64,000 nucleotides of DNA from Burkholderia sp. WP9. GTDB lineage: Bacteria > Pseudomonadota > Gammaproteobacteria > Burkholderiales > Burkholderiaceae. The number at the start of each line of letters is the position of its first letter. The stretch's first letter is position 1. The stretch spans positions 992,001-1,056,000 of the forward strand of contig NZ_FNTG01000002.1 of the NCBI RefSeq assembly GCF_900104795.1. The letters run 5' to 3'. The position numbers and the translations under genes were made by a program. Below, piece after piece: positions 44,202 to 52,085 of the stretch. Below the pieces are notes generated by a model. That model was given only the letters and a program-made list of their open reading frames with translations, was not told where the DNA came from and made no database searches.

Positions 44202-45184
44202 GACCAGGCCCGCACCTGAAGCAGCCGCAAAGCCAGCAACAGCGCACAACCGGCCAGCGCGAGCGCGAAACAATACGGGCTGAGATCCTGCCGTGGCAAA
44301 TGCTCGACAAACGAAGTCCGCGCGTTTTGCTGGCGATTGATCTCGGCCATCGCGTCCTTCATCGCTCGCGCATCGCCGGCCTGAAAAAGCCGGTACGGGG
44401 TCTTCAGCGAGAGGAAGAAGCGATGCAACTCGGCTTCGGCCGAAGACTCACTCGCGGGAACCGCAGCGTTCAGATCGGGACTGTAGGTGCCGCTGCGCAA
44501 GTAGATAAAGTAAAGCGCGATCTGGTTGCGCATCAGTCCATCCTGAATGAGGCGCCGTACTTCCGCGTCGAGTCTCGCACCACCGTCCGAGACGAGCACG
44601 ATCGCCCGGCGCCCCGACGATGCCCAGCCATTGAACTCGCCGATGGCCGCCAGCAACCCATGGTCGAGTTGCGTGTCCGGCATGCCGCGACCCACCGCCG
44701 TACCTGCAATCGCGGCTTCGATCGCACGGGAGTCGTAGGTAAACGGCATCGCCAGCACCGAGCTCGTGCCGAACATCATGAACGCAAGCCGGTCGTTGGG
44801 CCGTTGAGCCAGGAAGTTCGTCAACGAAGCGCGCGCCACCTTGTTTTTCGATTCACCCGCCGGCGACTCCACGCCTTTGCTATTCATCGTTTCGTCCATG
44901 CTCGCACTGCGGTCCATCAGGATCAGGATCTGGGCTCCGCTGCCGGTACGCAGCACTTGTCGTTGCGAGCGTCCCGGGCCGGCGAGGCCAACGACAATCG
45001 CCGCCATCGCCAGCACGGCACTGCCCCGCACGACGAAGCCGAGCCATTGCCCGACGCGATCCTCCGGAAGCCATGCGACCCAGGAGAAGGCCAGCGTGTC
45101 GCCGCGTCGCGGCAACAACGGCAGCGCGGCTAACGGCACGAGAACAAGCAGCCACGGATAGGCGAAATCGAATGCCGTGTTCAT
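44198..45184 (-). CDS. mxaC: MxaC-like vWA protein
   Basis: A 328-residue protein with N-terminal membrane helices (YPWLLVLVPLAALPLL, GSAVLAMAAIVVGLAG), a vWA domain with MIDAS ILMDRSASMDE and VLVSDGGARLD, and a C-terminal helix (CFALALAGCALLLALRLL). It is a BatA/MxaC-type membrane protein. The start at 45184 is within an ATGA overlap with the gene before. It likely works with MxaR and MxaS as an AAA-vWA assembly machine for the alcohol dehydrogenase. Confidence 0.85.
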   Translation of the reverse strand: MNTAFDFAYPWLLVLVPLAALPLLPRRGDTLAFSWVAWLPEDRVGQWLGFVVRGSAVLAMAAIVVGLAGPGRSQRQVLRTGSGAQILILMDRSASMDETMNSKGVESPAGESKNKVARASLTNFLAQRPNDRLAFMMFGTSSVLAMPFTYDSRAIEAAIAGTAVGRGMPDTQLDHGLLAAIGEFNGWASSGRRAIVLVSDGGARLDAEVRRLIQDGLMRNQIALYFIYLRSGTYSPDLNAAVPASESSAEAELHRFFLSLKTPYRLFQAGDARAMKDAMAEINRQQNARTSFVEHLPRQDLSPYCFALALAGCALLLALRLLQVRAWS

Positions 45185-46140
45185 CGCTGATGGCGCTGCT
45201 CTGCGCGATACAGTGCGCGGCACAGCCCTCGTAGCGGATAACGGGCGAGCGCCGGTGCAGGCGTGAAGAAACGCTCGGTCGATTGCTGATAGAACTGTTC
45301 GAGTTGCGTGCGTAGCGGCTGCAAATACGGCGCTCGCGCGAACAGGCTGGGCAAAGAACCCGCGTGAACGACATGGCCCGCTGTTTCATTCAGTGCGCGG
45401 TGCAGGCAGAGCCATGCATCGGCAGACGTGTCCGCGTTCGGCGGGTTCAGCCGCCGCATCTGCCGCCACGCGCGCGCAAACGGCAACCGCGCCGACTCGC
45501 GCCAGTTGCGCCACCGCCACCAACCCGCCCACGACAGCAGCGTCAGCAGTAGCAGGCCAAGCGCGAAACTCGCCTGCCGCCGCAGCGGCGCGGTCGGTAG
45601 CGCAGGAGCCTGCCGGTCAGGCCGCATCAGTTGCAGGTCACCGGCATCGAAGGCATCGACCTGTGTCATCGGGCCGATGCTGAGCGGCCACTCCGCGACC
45701 TGCAGCGTCGCGCCGGACGCCGAGGTCAATGTCAACGCCGGCAGAGCAATCCTGGTGAGCGTGGGCGCGACGTTGACGATCTGGTAGTCGATTACCATCC
45801 AGCGGCGGCCGTCGGCATCGGTTTCGAACCGGGCGGCCCTCCGTTCCAGCCACTCGTCAGTGCGGCCGACGGAAGGCGGCGCCACCGAACCCGCATCGTG
45901 ATCGCCGGCGGACAGCAGAATGCGTTGCGTGAGGATATCGCCGAGCAGGTGGCCGAATGCGCGCGGCTGTTGAACCGTTGGCTGAGACACAACGGCCGGC
46001 CCTGCGGCGACGCTCATTAACGGCATCGGTGCCAACACCACCACCAACAACCACGCTAGCGAAGAGACAAACCTCTTCGCTACAGATGTCCCGCGCAGCG
46101 AACTATATGATCTGCCAGCGCAGCGCCCATCGAGTCTCAT
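45181..46140 (-). CDS. mxaA: MxaA-like membrane protein
   Basis: A 319-residue protein: a signal-like N-terminus (FVSSLAWLLVVVLAPMPLMSVAAG), a periplasmic beta-rich part (~60-190), a membrane helix (ASFALGLLLLTLLSWAGWW), and a cytoplasmic region with WLCLHRALNETAGHVVHAG. MxaA is required for active, calcium-loaded methanol dehydrogenase in methylotrophs. The assignment rests on order (after S, before C) and topology. It overlaps both neighbours by 4 bp. Confidence 0.8.
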   Translation of the reverse strand: MRLDGRCAGRSYSSLRGTSVAKRFVSSLAWLLVVVLAPMPLMSVAAGPAVVSQPTVQQPRAFGHLLGDILTQRILLSAGDHDAGSVAPPSVGRTDEWLERRAARFETDADGRRWMVIDYQIVNVAPTLTRIALPALTLTSASGATLQVAEWPLSIGPMTQVDAFDAGDLQLMRPDRQAPALPTAPLRRQASFALGLLLLTLLSWAGWWRWRNWRESARLPFARAWRQMRRLNPPNADTSADAWLCLHRALNETAGHVVHAGSLPSLFARAPYLQPLRTQLEQFYQQSTERFFTPAPALARYPLRGLCRALYRAEQRHQR

Positions 46141-47000
46141 GCGATCGTCTCCAGAAAATAGCGCGACATCGCCTCTGGATCAAAAGCACTCTCGATGTAA
46201 AACGGCTGCATGCCACGCTTGCCGAACATCGTCGCGAGTTCAGCACGCCGCCGCGCGACAGCCTCGCGCCAACGCGCGCGCACGCTGCCACGCAGCCATA
46301 GCGTGCGCTGCCGGGCGGACTCGGCGTCACGGACCGCAAGCAGCGGCGCGCCGTGCGGTGGTGCGATCTCAGCGGCATCCCAGACCACCATCGGCACCAC
46401 ACACGCATGAACCAGCAGGTCGAGTACGGCGGGCAATTCCGCGAGCGGCCAGTGAAAATCCGAAACAAGGAAGATCAGCGCGCGCCGCCCGGCCAGCGTC
46501 GAAGCGGCGCGCTGCAGCCCGGCAATGCCGCCGCTTCCGGCTGTGTCGCTCGTGCTGTCACGCAACATCGTCGCGAGCAGGTTGCCGACGCCCCGGCCGT
46601 ATCGCGCCGGCATGAATAGATCGTCACGCGCGGCGTTATCGAAGGCGAGCATGCCCAGCTGATCGCCGACGCGAAACGCGCTGTATCCCAACGCCTCGAC
46701 AAAGTCGGCGGCAACCTGCAATTTCGTCTGGCGCGTGCCGAAGTGCATGGAAGCGGAAACATCGACGATCACCTGCACCGGCACCGCAGCGCGCTGCAGG
46801 TGAACCCGCACCAGCCATTCGGAGCGTGCGGCGCGCACGCTGGCGCGCAGATCCAGGCGGCGCGGATCCGGGTAGTCGAAAAGGCGGCCGTGCATTGCGA
46901 ATTCCTGGCCGGCGCCGAAGCTCGATCCCGGATGCGAGCCGGGACGAGAACCGCCTGCGCGCATCGGCAAACGGTAGTGAAATTCGGGGGTCGCGTTCAT
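46137..47000 (-). CDS. mxaS: MxaS-like DUF58 protein
   Basis: A 287-residue DUF58 protein. The core starts at DPRRLDLRASVRAARSEWLVRVHLQ, then a vWA-like VIVDVSASMHFG (DxSxS present), and IFLVSDFHWPL. DUF58 proteins partner MoxR ATPases. It starts 3 bp after the MoxR-like stop and overlaps mxaA by 4 bp. The order R, S, A, C, K, L is identical to the mxa operon of Methylobacterium. Confidence 0.87.
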   Translation of the reverse strand: MNATPEFHYRLPMRAGGSRPGSHPGSSFGAGQEFAMHGRLFDYPDPRRLDLRASVRAARSEWLVRVHLQRAAVPVQVIVDVSASMHFGTRQTKLQVAADFVEALGYSAFRVGDQLGMLAFDNAARDDLFMPARYGRGVGNLLATMLRDSTSDTAGSGGIAGLQRAASTLAGRRALIFLVSDFHWPLAELPAVLDLLVHACVVPMVVWDAAEIAPPHGAPLLAVRDAESARQRTLWLRGSVRARWREAVARRRAELATMFGKRGMQPFYIESAFDPEAMSRYFLETIA

Positions 47001-47003
47001 GGC

Positions 47004-48023
47004 TCAGGGTACGGCCAGCCTGTTCATGATTTGCGCCGTGAGCGCTTCGGCGAGCTCCTGGCGGCGCAGTTCGTAGATCGGCGTGAAGAACACGCGATGC
47101 CCGAGCGCCGGCATCAGCACCGCATGAATATCCTCCGGCACCAGATGCGTACGGCCGGCCAGCCACGCCACCACGCGCGCGGCGCGCAGCAGCGCGCTCA
47201 TGCCGCGAGGGCTCGCGCCCGCCAGAATGAGGCGATCCATGTCGACACCGTCGAGCGCAATGCCGAAACGCTGTGGCGTTTCCGTTGCCTGCCAGATATC
47301 CAGAACGTAGCGCTCGATCGTCTCGCTCGACTGCACACTCTCCTGAATGACCGCGCCGACCTGGTTCAACTGTTCCCATGGAACGATCGCGGGCGGCAGT
47401 CGCGCAAGCAGCATGTCGACGTCATGGAACGTCGGATCGAATACCAGCGCCCGCCGCACGTCGGGCTCGGTCGGCGTGGGCATGCCCAACTCGAACAGGA
47501 AGCGATCTCGCGCGGCCGATGCAAGCTCGAAGGTCTCTTCCTTCTCGACCTTGTTGCGGTCGGCGAAGACCGTCATATGCGGAAAGCGGAATTCGCGATC
47601 GAACGCCCACACCGAACGCTCCGCCATCGCGCGCAACAGAAGCGACTGAACCTGCGGGCGCGCGCGATTGATCTCGTTGAAAAAGAACGTGCTCAGCCCC
47701 TCGCCGTGTCGAAGCAGCGGACCGGGGTCGATGCGCGGCCTGCCCTCGGCGTCGACGTACGTGTGATAGACGAGATCGCCCGGCATCAGATCGATGGTGC
47801 CTTCCACGCGCTCGAACTCCCCGCCCACCACCCGCGCAAACGCGCGCAATACGGTTGTCTTGCCGACACCGACTCCGCCTTCGAGGAGCACATGACCGCG
47901 GGCAAACAGGGCGACGGTGATGAGACGGATGATCTGCGGCTGGCCGATCACGACGCGCGAGACTTCATCTTCGATCTGCAGCGCATGCACGCGCCAGTCC
48001 TGAAGCAATTCGCCAGCACCCAT
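47004..48023 (-). CDS. mxaR: MoxR-type AAA ATPase (MxaR)
   Basis: A 339-residue AAA+ protein of the MoxR family: Walker A EGGVGVGKTT near residue 55, Walker B FFNEINRARPQVQ, sensor and arginine-finger segments following, and the C-terminal lid with GASPRGMSALLRAARVVAWLAGR. MoxR ATPases use DUF58 and vWA partners to insert metal or assemble enzymes. AGGGGA lies about 9 bases before the ATG at 48023. It is the first gene of the set, with a candidate sigma-54 promoter about 95 bp upstream. Confidence 0.92.
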   Translation of the reverse strand: MGAGELLQDWRVHALQIEDEVSRVVIGQPQIIRLITVALFARGHVLLEGGVGVGKTTVLRAFARVVGGEFERVEGTIDLMPGDLVYHTYVDAEGRPRIDPGPLLRHGEGLSTFFFNEINRARPQVQSLLLRAMAERSVWAFDREFRFPHMTVFADRNKVEKEETFELASAARDRFLFELGMPTPTEPDVRRALVFDPTFHDVDMLLARLPPAIVPWEQLNQVGAVIQESVQSSETIERYVLDIWQATETPQRFGIALDGVDMDRLILAGASPRGMSALLRAARVVAWLAGRTHLVPEDIHAVLMPALGHRVFFTPIYELRRQELAEALTAQIMNRLAVP

Positions 48024-48116
48024 CGATGCAATCCCCTATAGCAGACAATTCAGGCGCGGGCTCGTCATGAACCCACCAAATGAATGTGCTTCTCATGGCT
48101 ATGCGCGGACGTCGCC

Positions 48117-48131
48117 GCATACTCTGTGCCA
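48117..48131 (-). promoter_or_regulatory. Candidate sigma-54 promoter of mxaRSACKL
   Basis: On the minus strand TGGCACAGAGTATGC has the -24 TGGCAC exactly, the invariant GG and GC exactly 10 bases apart, and one mismatch in the -12 box (ATGC for TTGC). The inferred start of transcription is near 48105, giving an 82-base leader to mxaR. An ACTGTGT motif lies 66 bases upstream. Confidence 0.6.
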
Positions 48132-48197
48132 GTACGCTGCCGGGCGCAGCAGGCGCGCCCGCGCGAGGAACGATGTCAACGTGTCACGTATTCGAGT

Positions 48198-48209
48198 ACA
48201 CAGTGTGCC
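48198..48209 (-). promoter_or_regulatory. Candidate upstream activator site of the mxaR promoter
   Basis: On the minus strand GGCACACTGTGT contains ACTGTGT, which is shared with GGACATACTGTGTC (54173-54186) upstream of the H4MPT operon promoter. Position and orientation relative to each -24/-12 box agree. It overlaps no gene. Confidence 0.35.
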
Positions 48210-48233
48210 GCCGCTGAAGAATCCCGGACCCTC

Positions 48234-48818
48234 TCACGGTGAAATGCTGCTCGCTGCCGAACCCGCCGCCGCACTGCCGGCAAGCAGTCCGGCCAGCGCC
48301 GCTGCGCCGCGGCGCCAGGATACGTCGGTATTGCCGCGGATATCGACCGAACGCTGGAAGACGGTTGCGCCGCTCGCGACATCTTCGACATGCAGGTTGA
48401 TATTCAGAATCAGGTTGCTGACTTTCTGGACCCAGCACCGGCCGACCTGTTCGACGCCGAGTTTGCGTCCCACCTGCCGCGCACAGTCAGCGCACGCGTT
48501 CATATCTTGCGACGCGCCGAGTTCGGCGATCAGACCGGTGGCGGGCGCATTGTCGGCGACACGATAGCGCTGGGTGCCGCGCAACTGCTCGCGCAGCGCC
48601 TCGCTGACCATCTCGATACGCGCTTGCTGGATGCGGTTGGTCGCGGCATCGTTATAGGCCGCGTTATCGTCGATCAGCACGCAATCCATGACCGCGATCG
48701 AGGTCGGCGCACCGAACGCCTGCGGGCACGCGAGCGCCACGCAGATCACGCCGAGGGTCCGCACGTATCGCACGTACTGCACGTATCGCACAAACGCCCC
48801 ACGTCCTGTCATGCTCAT
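48234..48818 (-). CDS. Secreted DUF3280-like protein with YVR repeat in the leader
   Basis: A 194-residue protein with a signal peptide (LGVICVALACPQAFG) and a mature part resembling the DUF3280/DUF2380 group: APTSIAVMDCVLIDDNAAYND, then CADCARQVGRKLGVEQVGRCWVQKV with three Cys. The N-terminus before the signal contains three repeats of YVR/YVQ, encoded by a 9-bp tandem DNA repeat. The start at 48818 has AGGAG 8 bases upstream and overlaps the LysR stop (ATGA). Genes of this group recur beside methanol dehydrogenase clusters, but no function is known. Confidence 0.72.
   Translation of the reverse strand: MSMTGRGAFVRYVQYVRYVRTLGVICVALACPQAFGAPTSIAVMDCVLIDDNAAYNDAATNRIQQARIEMVSEALREQLRGTQRYRVADNAPATGLIAELGASQDMNACADCARQVGRKLGVEQVGRCWVQKVSNLILNINLHVEDVASGATVFQRSVDIRGNTDVSWRRGAAALAGLLAGSAAAGSAASSISP
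48760..48795. repeat. 9-bp tandem repeat, four units, within the DUF3280-like gene
   Basis: Units of the form CGCACGTAT, CGCACGTAC, TGCACGTAT and CGCACAAAC lie head to tail. On the minus strand they encode the FVRYVQYVRYV run. The in-frame repeat may vary in copy number. Confidence 0.7.
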
Positions 48819-49777
48819 CTCACCACTCCTGATTTCGCGGGCAACGTGGTGTATGGCGCATACTCGCGCTCCAGATAAACGGCGGCCTGCTCCAGCAGGA
48901 ACTGCCGGAACACCGTGCAGGTCGGCGACAGTTGTTTGGCCCGCAAATGCACGACTTGCCACGTCCGTTCGATCGGCGTGCCGTTCACGTCGAGCAACGC
49001 AATTTCCTTGGTACGCAGTTCCAGCAGCAGCGTATGCAGGGAAATCAGACTCACCCCCATGCCGGCCATGACCGCCTGTTTGATCGTTTCGTTGCTGCCG
49101 AGCGTGACGACCTTCGCGGGCGTGAAGAGATGCTGCCTGAACATTTCCTCGGCCGCCATGCGCGTACCCGAACCGGGCTCGCGCAGCAGGAACGTATCGC
49201 CGCGCAGTTCCTGCAGATCAAAGCGCCGCGCGCCGCATAACGGATGGTCGAGCGGCGCGATCACCACTTGCGGATGCCACGCGAGCGGCTCGGTCGTGGT
49301 GTCGAGTTCCGGCGGCGGCCGACCCATGATGGCGAGGTCGATCGCATTGTCCTGCAAGAGGCGTAGCAGCGCGTCGCGATTGCCGACGGAAAAGTGCACA
49401 TCGACCTTGGGATACAGGTGCGAATACATGGCGAGCAGCTTCGGCGCGAAGTATGTCGCGGAACTGACTATACCCACCGCGATCGAGCCGCTATCGGCCT
49501 GCTTCAGCGAGGTCATCGCGTCTTCGGCATCCTTGATCTCGCCGAGAATGCGGCTCGCGTGGTGGCTGAGCATTTCACCCGCTTCGGTCAACGTGAGCTT
49601 GCGCGCAATGCGTTCGAACAGCCGCAGACCCACCGCCTCTTCGAGCTGATGAATCTGCATCGACACCGCCGGCTGAGTCAGATGCAGTTCCTCCGCGGCC
49701 CGTGCGAAGCTCGTGTACCGGCTCGCCACCACAAAGATCTGCAACTGACGCAAGGTCAGCGAGCGGATGAAATTCAC
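48815..49777 (-). CDS. LysR-family regulator (CbbR-like) in the xox cluster
   Basis: A 320-residue LysR protein. The winged helix is at the N-terminus (LTLRQLQIFVVASRYTSFARAAEELHLTQPAVSMQIHQLEEAVG), followed by the periplasmic-binding-like effector domain. It resembles CbbR/CysB-type regulators of C1 or carbon metabolism. It lies 15 bp after the unknown xox gene and overlaps the DUF3280-like start, so it seems to be in the xoxFGJ transcript and may regulate it. Confidence 0.87.
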   Translation of the reverse strand: MNFIRSLTLRQLQIFVVASRYTSFARAAEELHLTQPAVSMQIHQLEEAVGLRLFERIARKLTLTEAGEMLSHHASRILGEIKDAEDAMTSLKQADSGSIAVGIVSSATYFAPKLLAMYSHLYPKVDVHFSVGNRDALLRLLQDNAIDLAIMGRPPPELDTTTEPLAWHPQVVIAPLDHPLCGARRFDLQELRGDTFLLREPGSGTRMAAEEMFRQHLFTPAKVVTLGSNETIKQAVMAGMGVSLISLHTLLLELRTKEIALLDVNGTPIERTWQVVHLRAKQLSPTCTVFRQFLLEQAAVYLEREYAPYTTLPAKSGVVR

Positions 49778-49792
49778 CTTGGCGCGGCCTCG

Positions 49793-50557
49793 CTAACGGC
49801 TCGCACGAGGCGCGTCGGAAGGCTTCACCGGCGCATGCGGCGCGTGCGGCGGCGACGGCAGTTTTTGCAACGCCGCCTGGAAGCTGAGCGTCTCGGTCTG
49901 CACCGGATGTGCAAAATCGTTGTTCGCGCCGGGCACGTCGGTGCGGATCAGCGCGACCCGGCCGGGCAGCGAATCCGCGATCAGGAACGTATAGCGCTTG
50001 CCGGTGTATTGCGCGAAGCGTTCAGCATTGGGGTCTCCCAGATACGGCTGCACGACGATCTGCCGAGCCTTGACCGTCTTGCCGCCGATCTGACTGGTCA
50101 CCGTCTCGATCTTCGGCCCAGCGGCGAGCGCGAGCCGCAGACGCTGCTGGAAGTAGCGCCGTTGCCCGCCGGTCAGGTTCTGCATCTCCGTGATATCGCG
50201 TTCGAGGAAATAGATGATCACCGGATTGCACTGCAACCCGGCATTCGGCAAGGGCACCGCTCCGCTGTGATCGGACACCTGGGCATCGCCTTTGGCATTG
50301 TCCGCGCTGAGCACCAGCACCTTGACGACGTCCGTGCTGTGCGCCGGTTGATTCGAGCTGAGGAACGTGTAGTCGAGCTCGGTTTGCTGCTGTACGCCCT
50401 GCAAATGATCCGTCGTGAAGATGAGCCGCTCGGCGGCCGAGATTTCATCGGCGTTCGCGGCAAACGCCGCGGCATGCATCCCACACGCCACGCACGCGAC
50501 ACCCACAGTAAGTACATGCCGCCACGCGCGGCGCAACCGCATTCGCGCACCCTTCAT
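49793..50557 (-). CDS. Unknown periplasmic protein in the xox operon
   Basis: A 254-residue protein with a signal peptide (HVLTVGVACVACGMHAAAFA). The mature part (DEISAAERLIFTTDHLQGVQQ to QKLPSPP) has no known domain; a single Cys lies in LQCNPVIIYFLERD. The start overlaps the xoxJ stop by 4 bp. Location alone suggests a role in the XoxF system, such as assembly, cofactor delivery or electron transfer. This is inference. Confidence 0.8.
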   Translation of the reverse strand: MKGARMRLRRAWRHVLTVGVACVACGMHAAAFAANADEISAAERLIFTTDHLQGVQQQTELDYTFLSSNQPAHSTDVVKVLVLSADNAKGDAQVSDHSGAVPLPNAGLQCNPVIIYFLERDITEMQNLTGGQRRYFQQRLRLALAAGPKIETVTSQIGGKTVKARQIVVQPYLGDPNAERFAQYTGKRYTFLIADSLPGRVALIRTDVPGANNDFAHPVQTETLSFQAALQKLPSPPHAPHAPVKPSDAPRASR

Positions 50558-51465
50558 GGCGACCCGTCCGCGGGCTTGCCGGCCGGCGTATCGACGGGCT
50601 TCAGAAGCGGTACTTCATAGCTCGTGAGGATGCTGTCGATCTTGTCGTGGTTCGCGCCGATCCATTGATCGACCTTGTCCTTCCACGCTTTCTCGCCGTA
50701 GCGCACGCCCATCGAGATCGTATAGTCGAAGCGGATCCCCGGCGTGGCGGGGAATGGCACGAGCTTGACCGTATCGCCGGAACGCTTGGCGAAGTAACCC
50801 GCAATCGGCCCCCACAGGAACACCACATCGACATTGCCCGCCTGCAGATCCTTTTCGATCATCTGGCCGGGATATTCTTGCGGATCGCCGCTTTGCACCT
50901 GATACGAAACCGCCTGATCGATCAGGTCATGACTGAGCAGCCAGTCGACCGCGGGCGTCTGCGAAAAAATGCCGAAGCGCAGTTTGTGCAACTGGTCCGG
51001 CGGCAACTTGAGCAGATCGTCCGGCGTGTTGATGCCGGCGAGTTCAGGCCGCTTGGTAAACACCATCGCATACGTGGAACGCAGGTAGGGCTGCGTCGTG
51101 GAGGTCATGTCGTAGCCTTTCGGCACGCCGATGATCAGGTCGCACTTGTAGCGCTCGGTTTCGGGCACCTTCTCGCGCAACGTGTGACGCACGAAGCCCA
51201 TGCGCTGCGGAAAATAGGTGTACTCGAGCTTGTAGCCGAAATCGCTCGCCATCTGGCTTGCAATCCGATTCTCGTAACCTTCGCCTTTGTTGTTGGACAA
51301 AGGCATGTTGTTCGGGTCCGCACAGACCCGCAGCACGCCGTCGGCGCCATCGTTATTCGGCATTGCCTCGCCTTCGGCACGCACCGCGCCGCCTGCAATC
51401 ACCGCGTAGCACAGCGCGGCGGCGACGAGCGCGACGTGCGTGGGCATTCGTTTGCCATGACGCAT
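50554..51465 (-). CDS. xoxJ: XoxJ periplasmic binding protein
   Basis: A 303-residue protein with a signal peptide and a type-3 periplasmic solute-binding fold: LRVCADPNNMPLSNNKGEGYENRIASQMASDFGY, LIIGVPKGYDMTSTTQPYLRSTYAMVF and AWKDKVDQWIGAN. XoxJ/MxaJ interacts with the methanol dehydrogenase and is needed for its activity. AGGAGG lies about 6 bases before the ATG at 51465. It follows xoxG on the same strand. Confidence 0.92.
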   Translation of the reverse strand: MRHGKRMPTHVALVAAALCYAVIAGGAVRAEGEAMPNNDGADGVLRVCADPNNMPLSNNKGEGYENRIASQMASDFGYKLEYTYFPQRMGFVRHTLREKVPETERYKCDLIIGVPKGYDMTSTTQPYLRSTYAMVFTKRPELAGINTPDDLLKLPPDQLHKLRFGIFSQTPAVDWLLSHDLIDQAVSYQVQSGDPQEYPGQMIEKDLQAGNVDVVFLWGPIAGYFAKRSGDTVKLVPFPATPGIRFDYTISMGVRYGEKAWKDKVDQWIGANHDKIDSILTSYEVPLLKPVDTPAGKPADGSP

Positions 51466-51495
51466 CGATAACCTCCTGAAGTAGAGACGCGGGCG

Positions 51496-51915
51496 CTATT
51501 TCGCGTCGATGGCCTGCAGATCGCCGGGCTTGATCTGGCCGTCGGAGCGCCCTTTCAGATAGGCGTAAAGGTTCTCCCAGTTCTTCTGCATCATCTGGCT
51601 CGAACTGAAGTCGGGCATGCCCTTGTCGACCCGGCCGCCGAATACGGTGCGGTGAAACTCCGTTTTGTCCAGCGTCTTGAACGCTTCGACCAGCGACGGT
51701 CCGACCATGCCCTGCTGCTGCGCGCCGTGACAGCGTTCGCAAGCCAGCGCGCGCCAGGTCTTCCATCCTTGCAGCGTATTGCTGTCGACCTTGCTGCCAT
51801 CGACCACCTTGTACGCCACCTGGGCAATCGCGGGATTGGTCTGGGCGAACGCAGCGGGCAGTACGATGAAAAAGGCGGGCAGAGCCGCCCGCAACAAGAT
51901 TGATCGGCCTTTCAT
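51496..51915 (-). CDS. xoxG: XoxG cytochrome c
   Basis: A 139-residue secreted c-type cytochrome with one CxxCH (LACERCHGAQQQGMVGPSL) and a distal Met candidate near VDKGMPDF. XoxG is the electron acceptor of XoxF. The start is ambiguous: ATG at 51915 (MKGRSILL) gives a good signal peptide and sits 10 bases after GGAG; GTG at 51921 is also in frame and 4 bases from it. It follows xoxF after a 170-bp gap that holds a stem-loop. Confidence 0.9.
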   Translation of the reverse strand: MKGRSILLRAALPAFFIVLPAAFAQTNPAIAQVAYKVVDGSKVDSNTLQGWKTWRALACERCHGAQQQGMVGPSLVEAFKTLDKTEFHRTVFGGRVDKGMPDFSSSQMMQKNWENLYAYLKGRSDGQIKPGDLQAIDAK

Positions 51916-52025
51916 ATGCACATGTCTCCTTCAAAGTGGGGCCGCGCCTCGCGCGTTTCATCGACGCTTAGACGAAATGGCGCGGGCCGGATAACTCGTA
52001 GACGACTCGTGTGATCGAAGGCGCT

Positions 52026-52059
52026 GCCGGCTGCCCGAACCTTCACAGGGCAAACCGGC
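52026..52059. other. Stem-loop between xoxF and xoxG
   Basis: GCCGGCTGCCC (52026-52036) pairs with GGGCAAACCGGC (52048-52059) as two 5-bp helices with a small internal loop. It has no U-run. In an operon where xoxF is needed in excess over xoxG it may act as an attenuator or protect the 3' end of xoxF mRNA. Confidence 0.4.
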
Positions 52060-52085
52060 CGCGCGTTTCAACCTGACCCGGCCGT

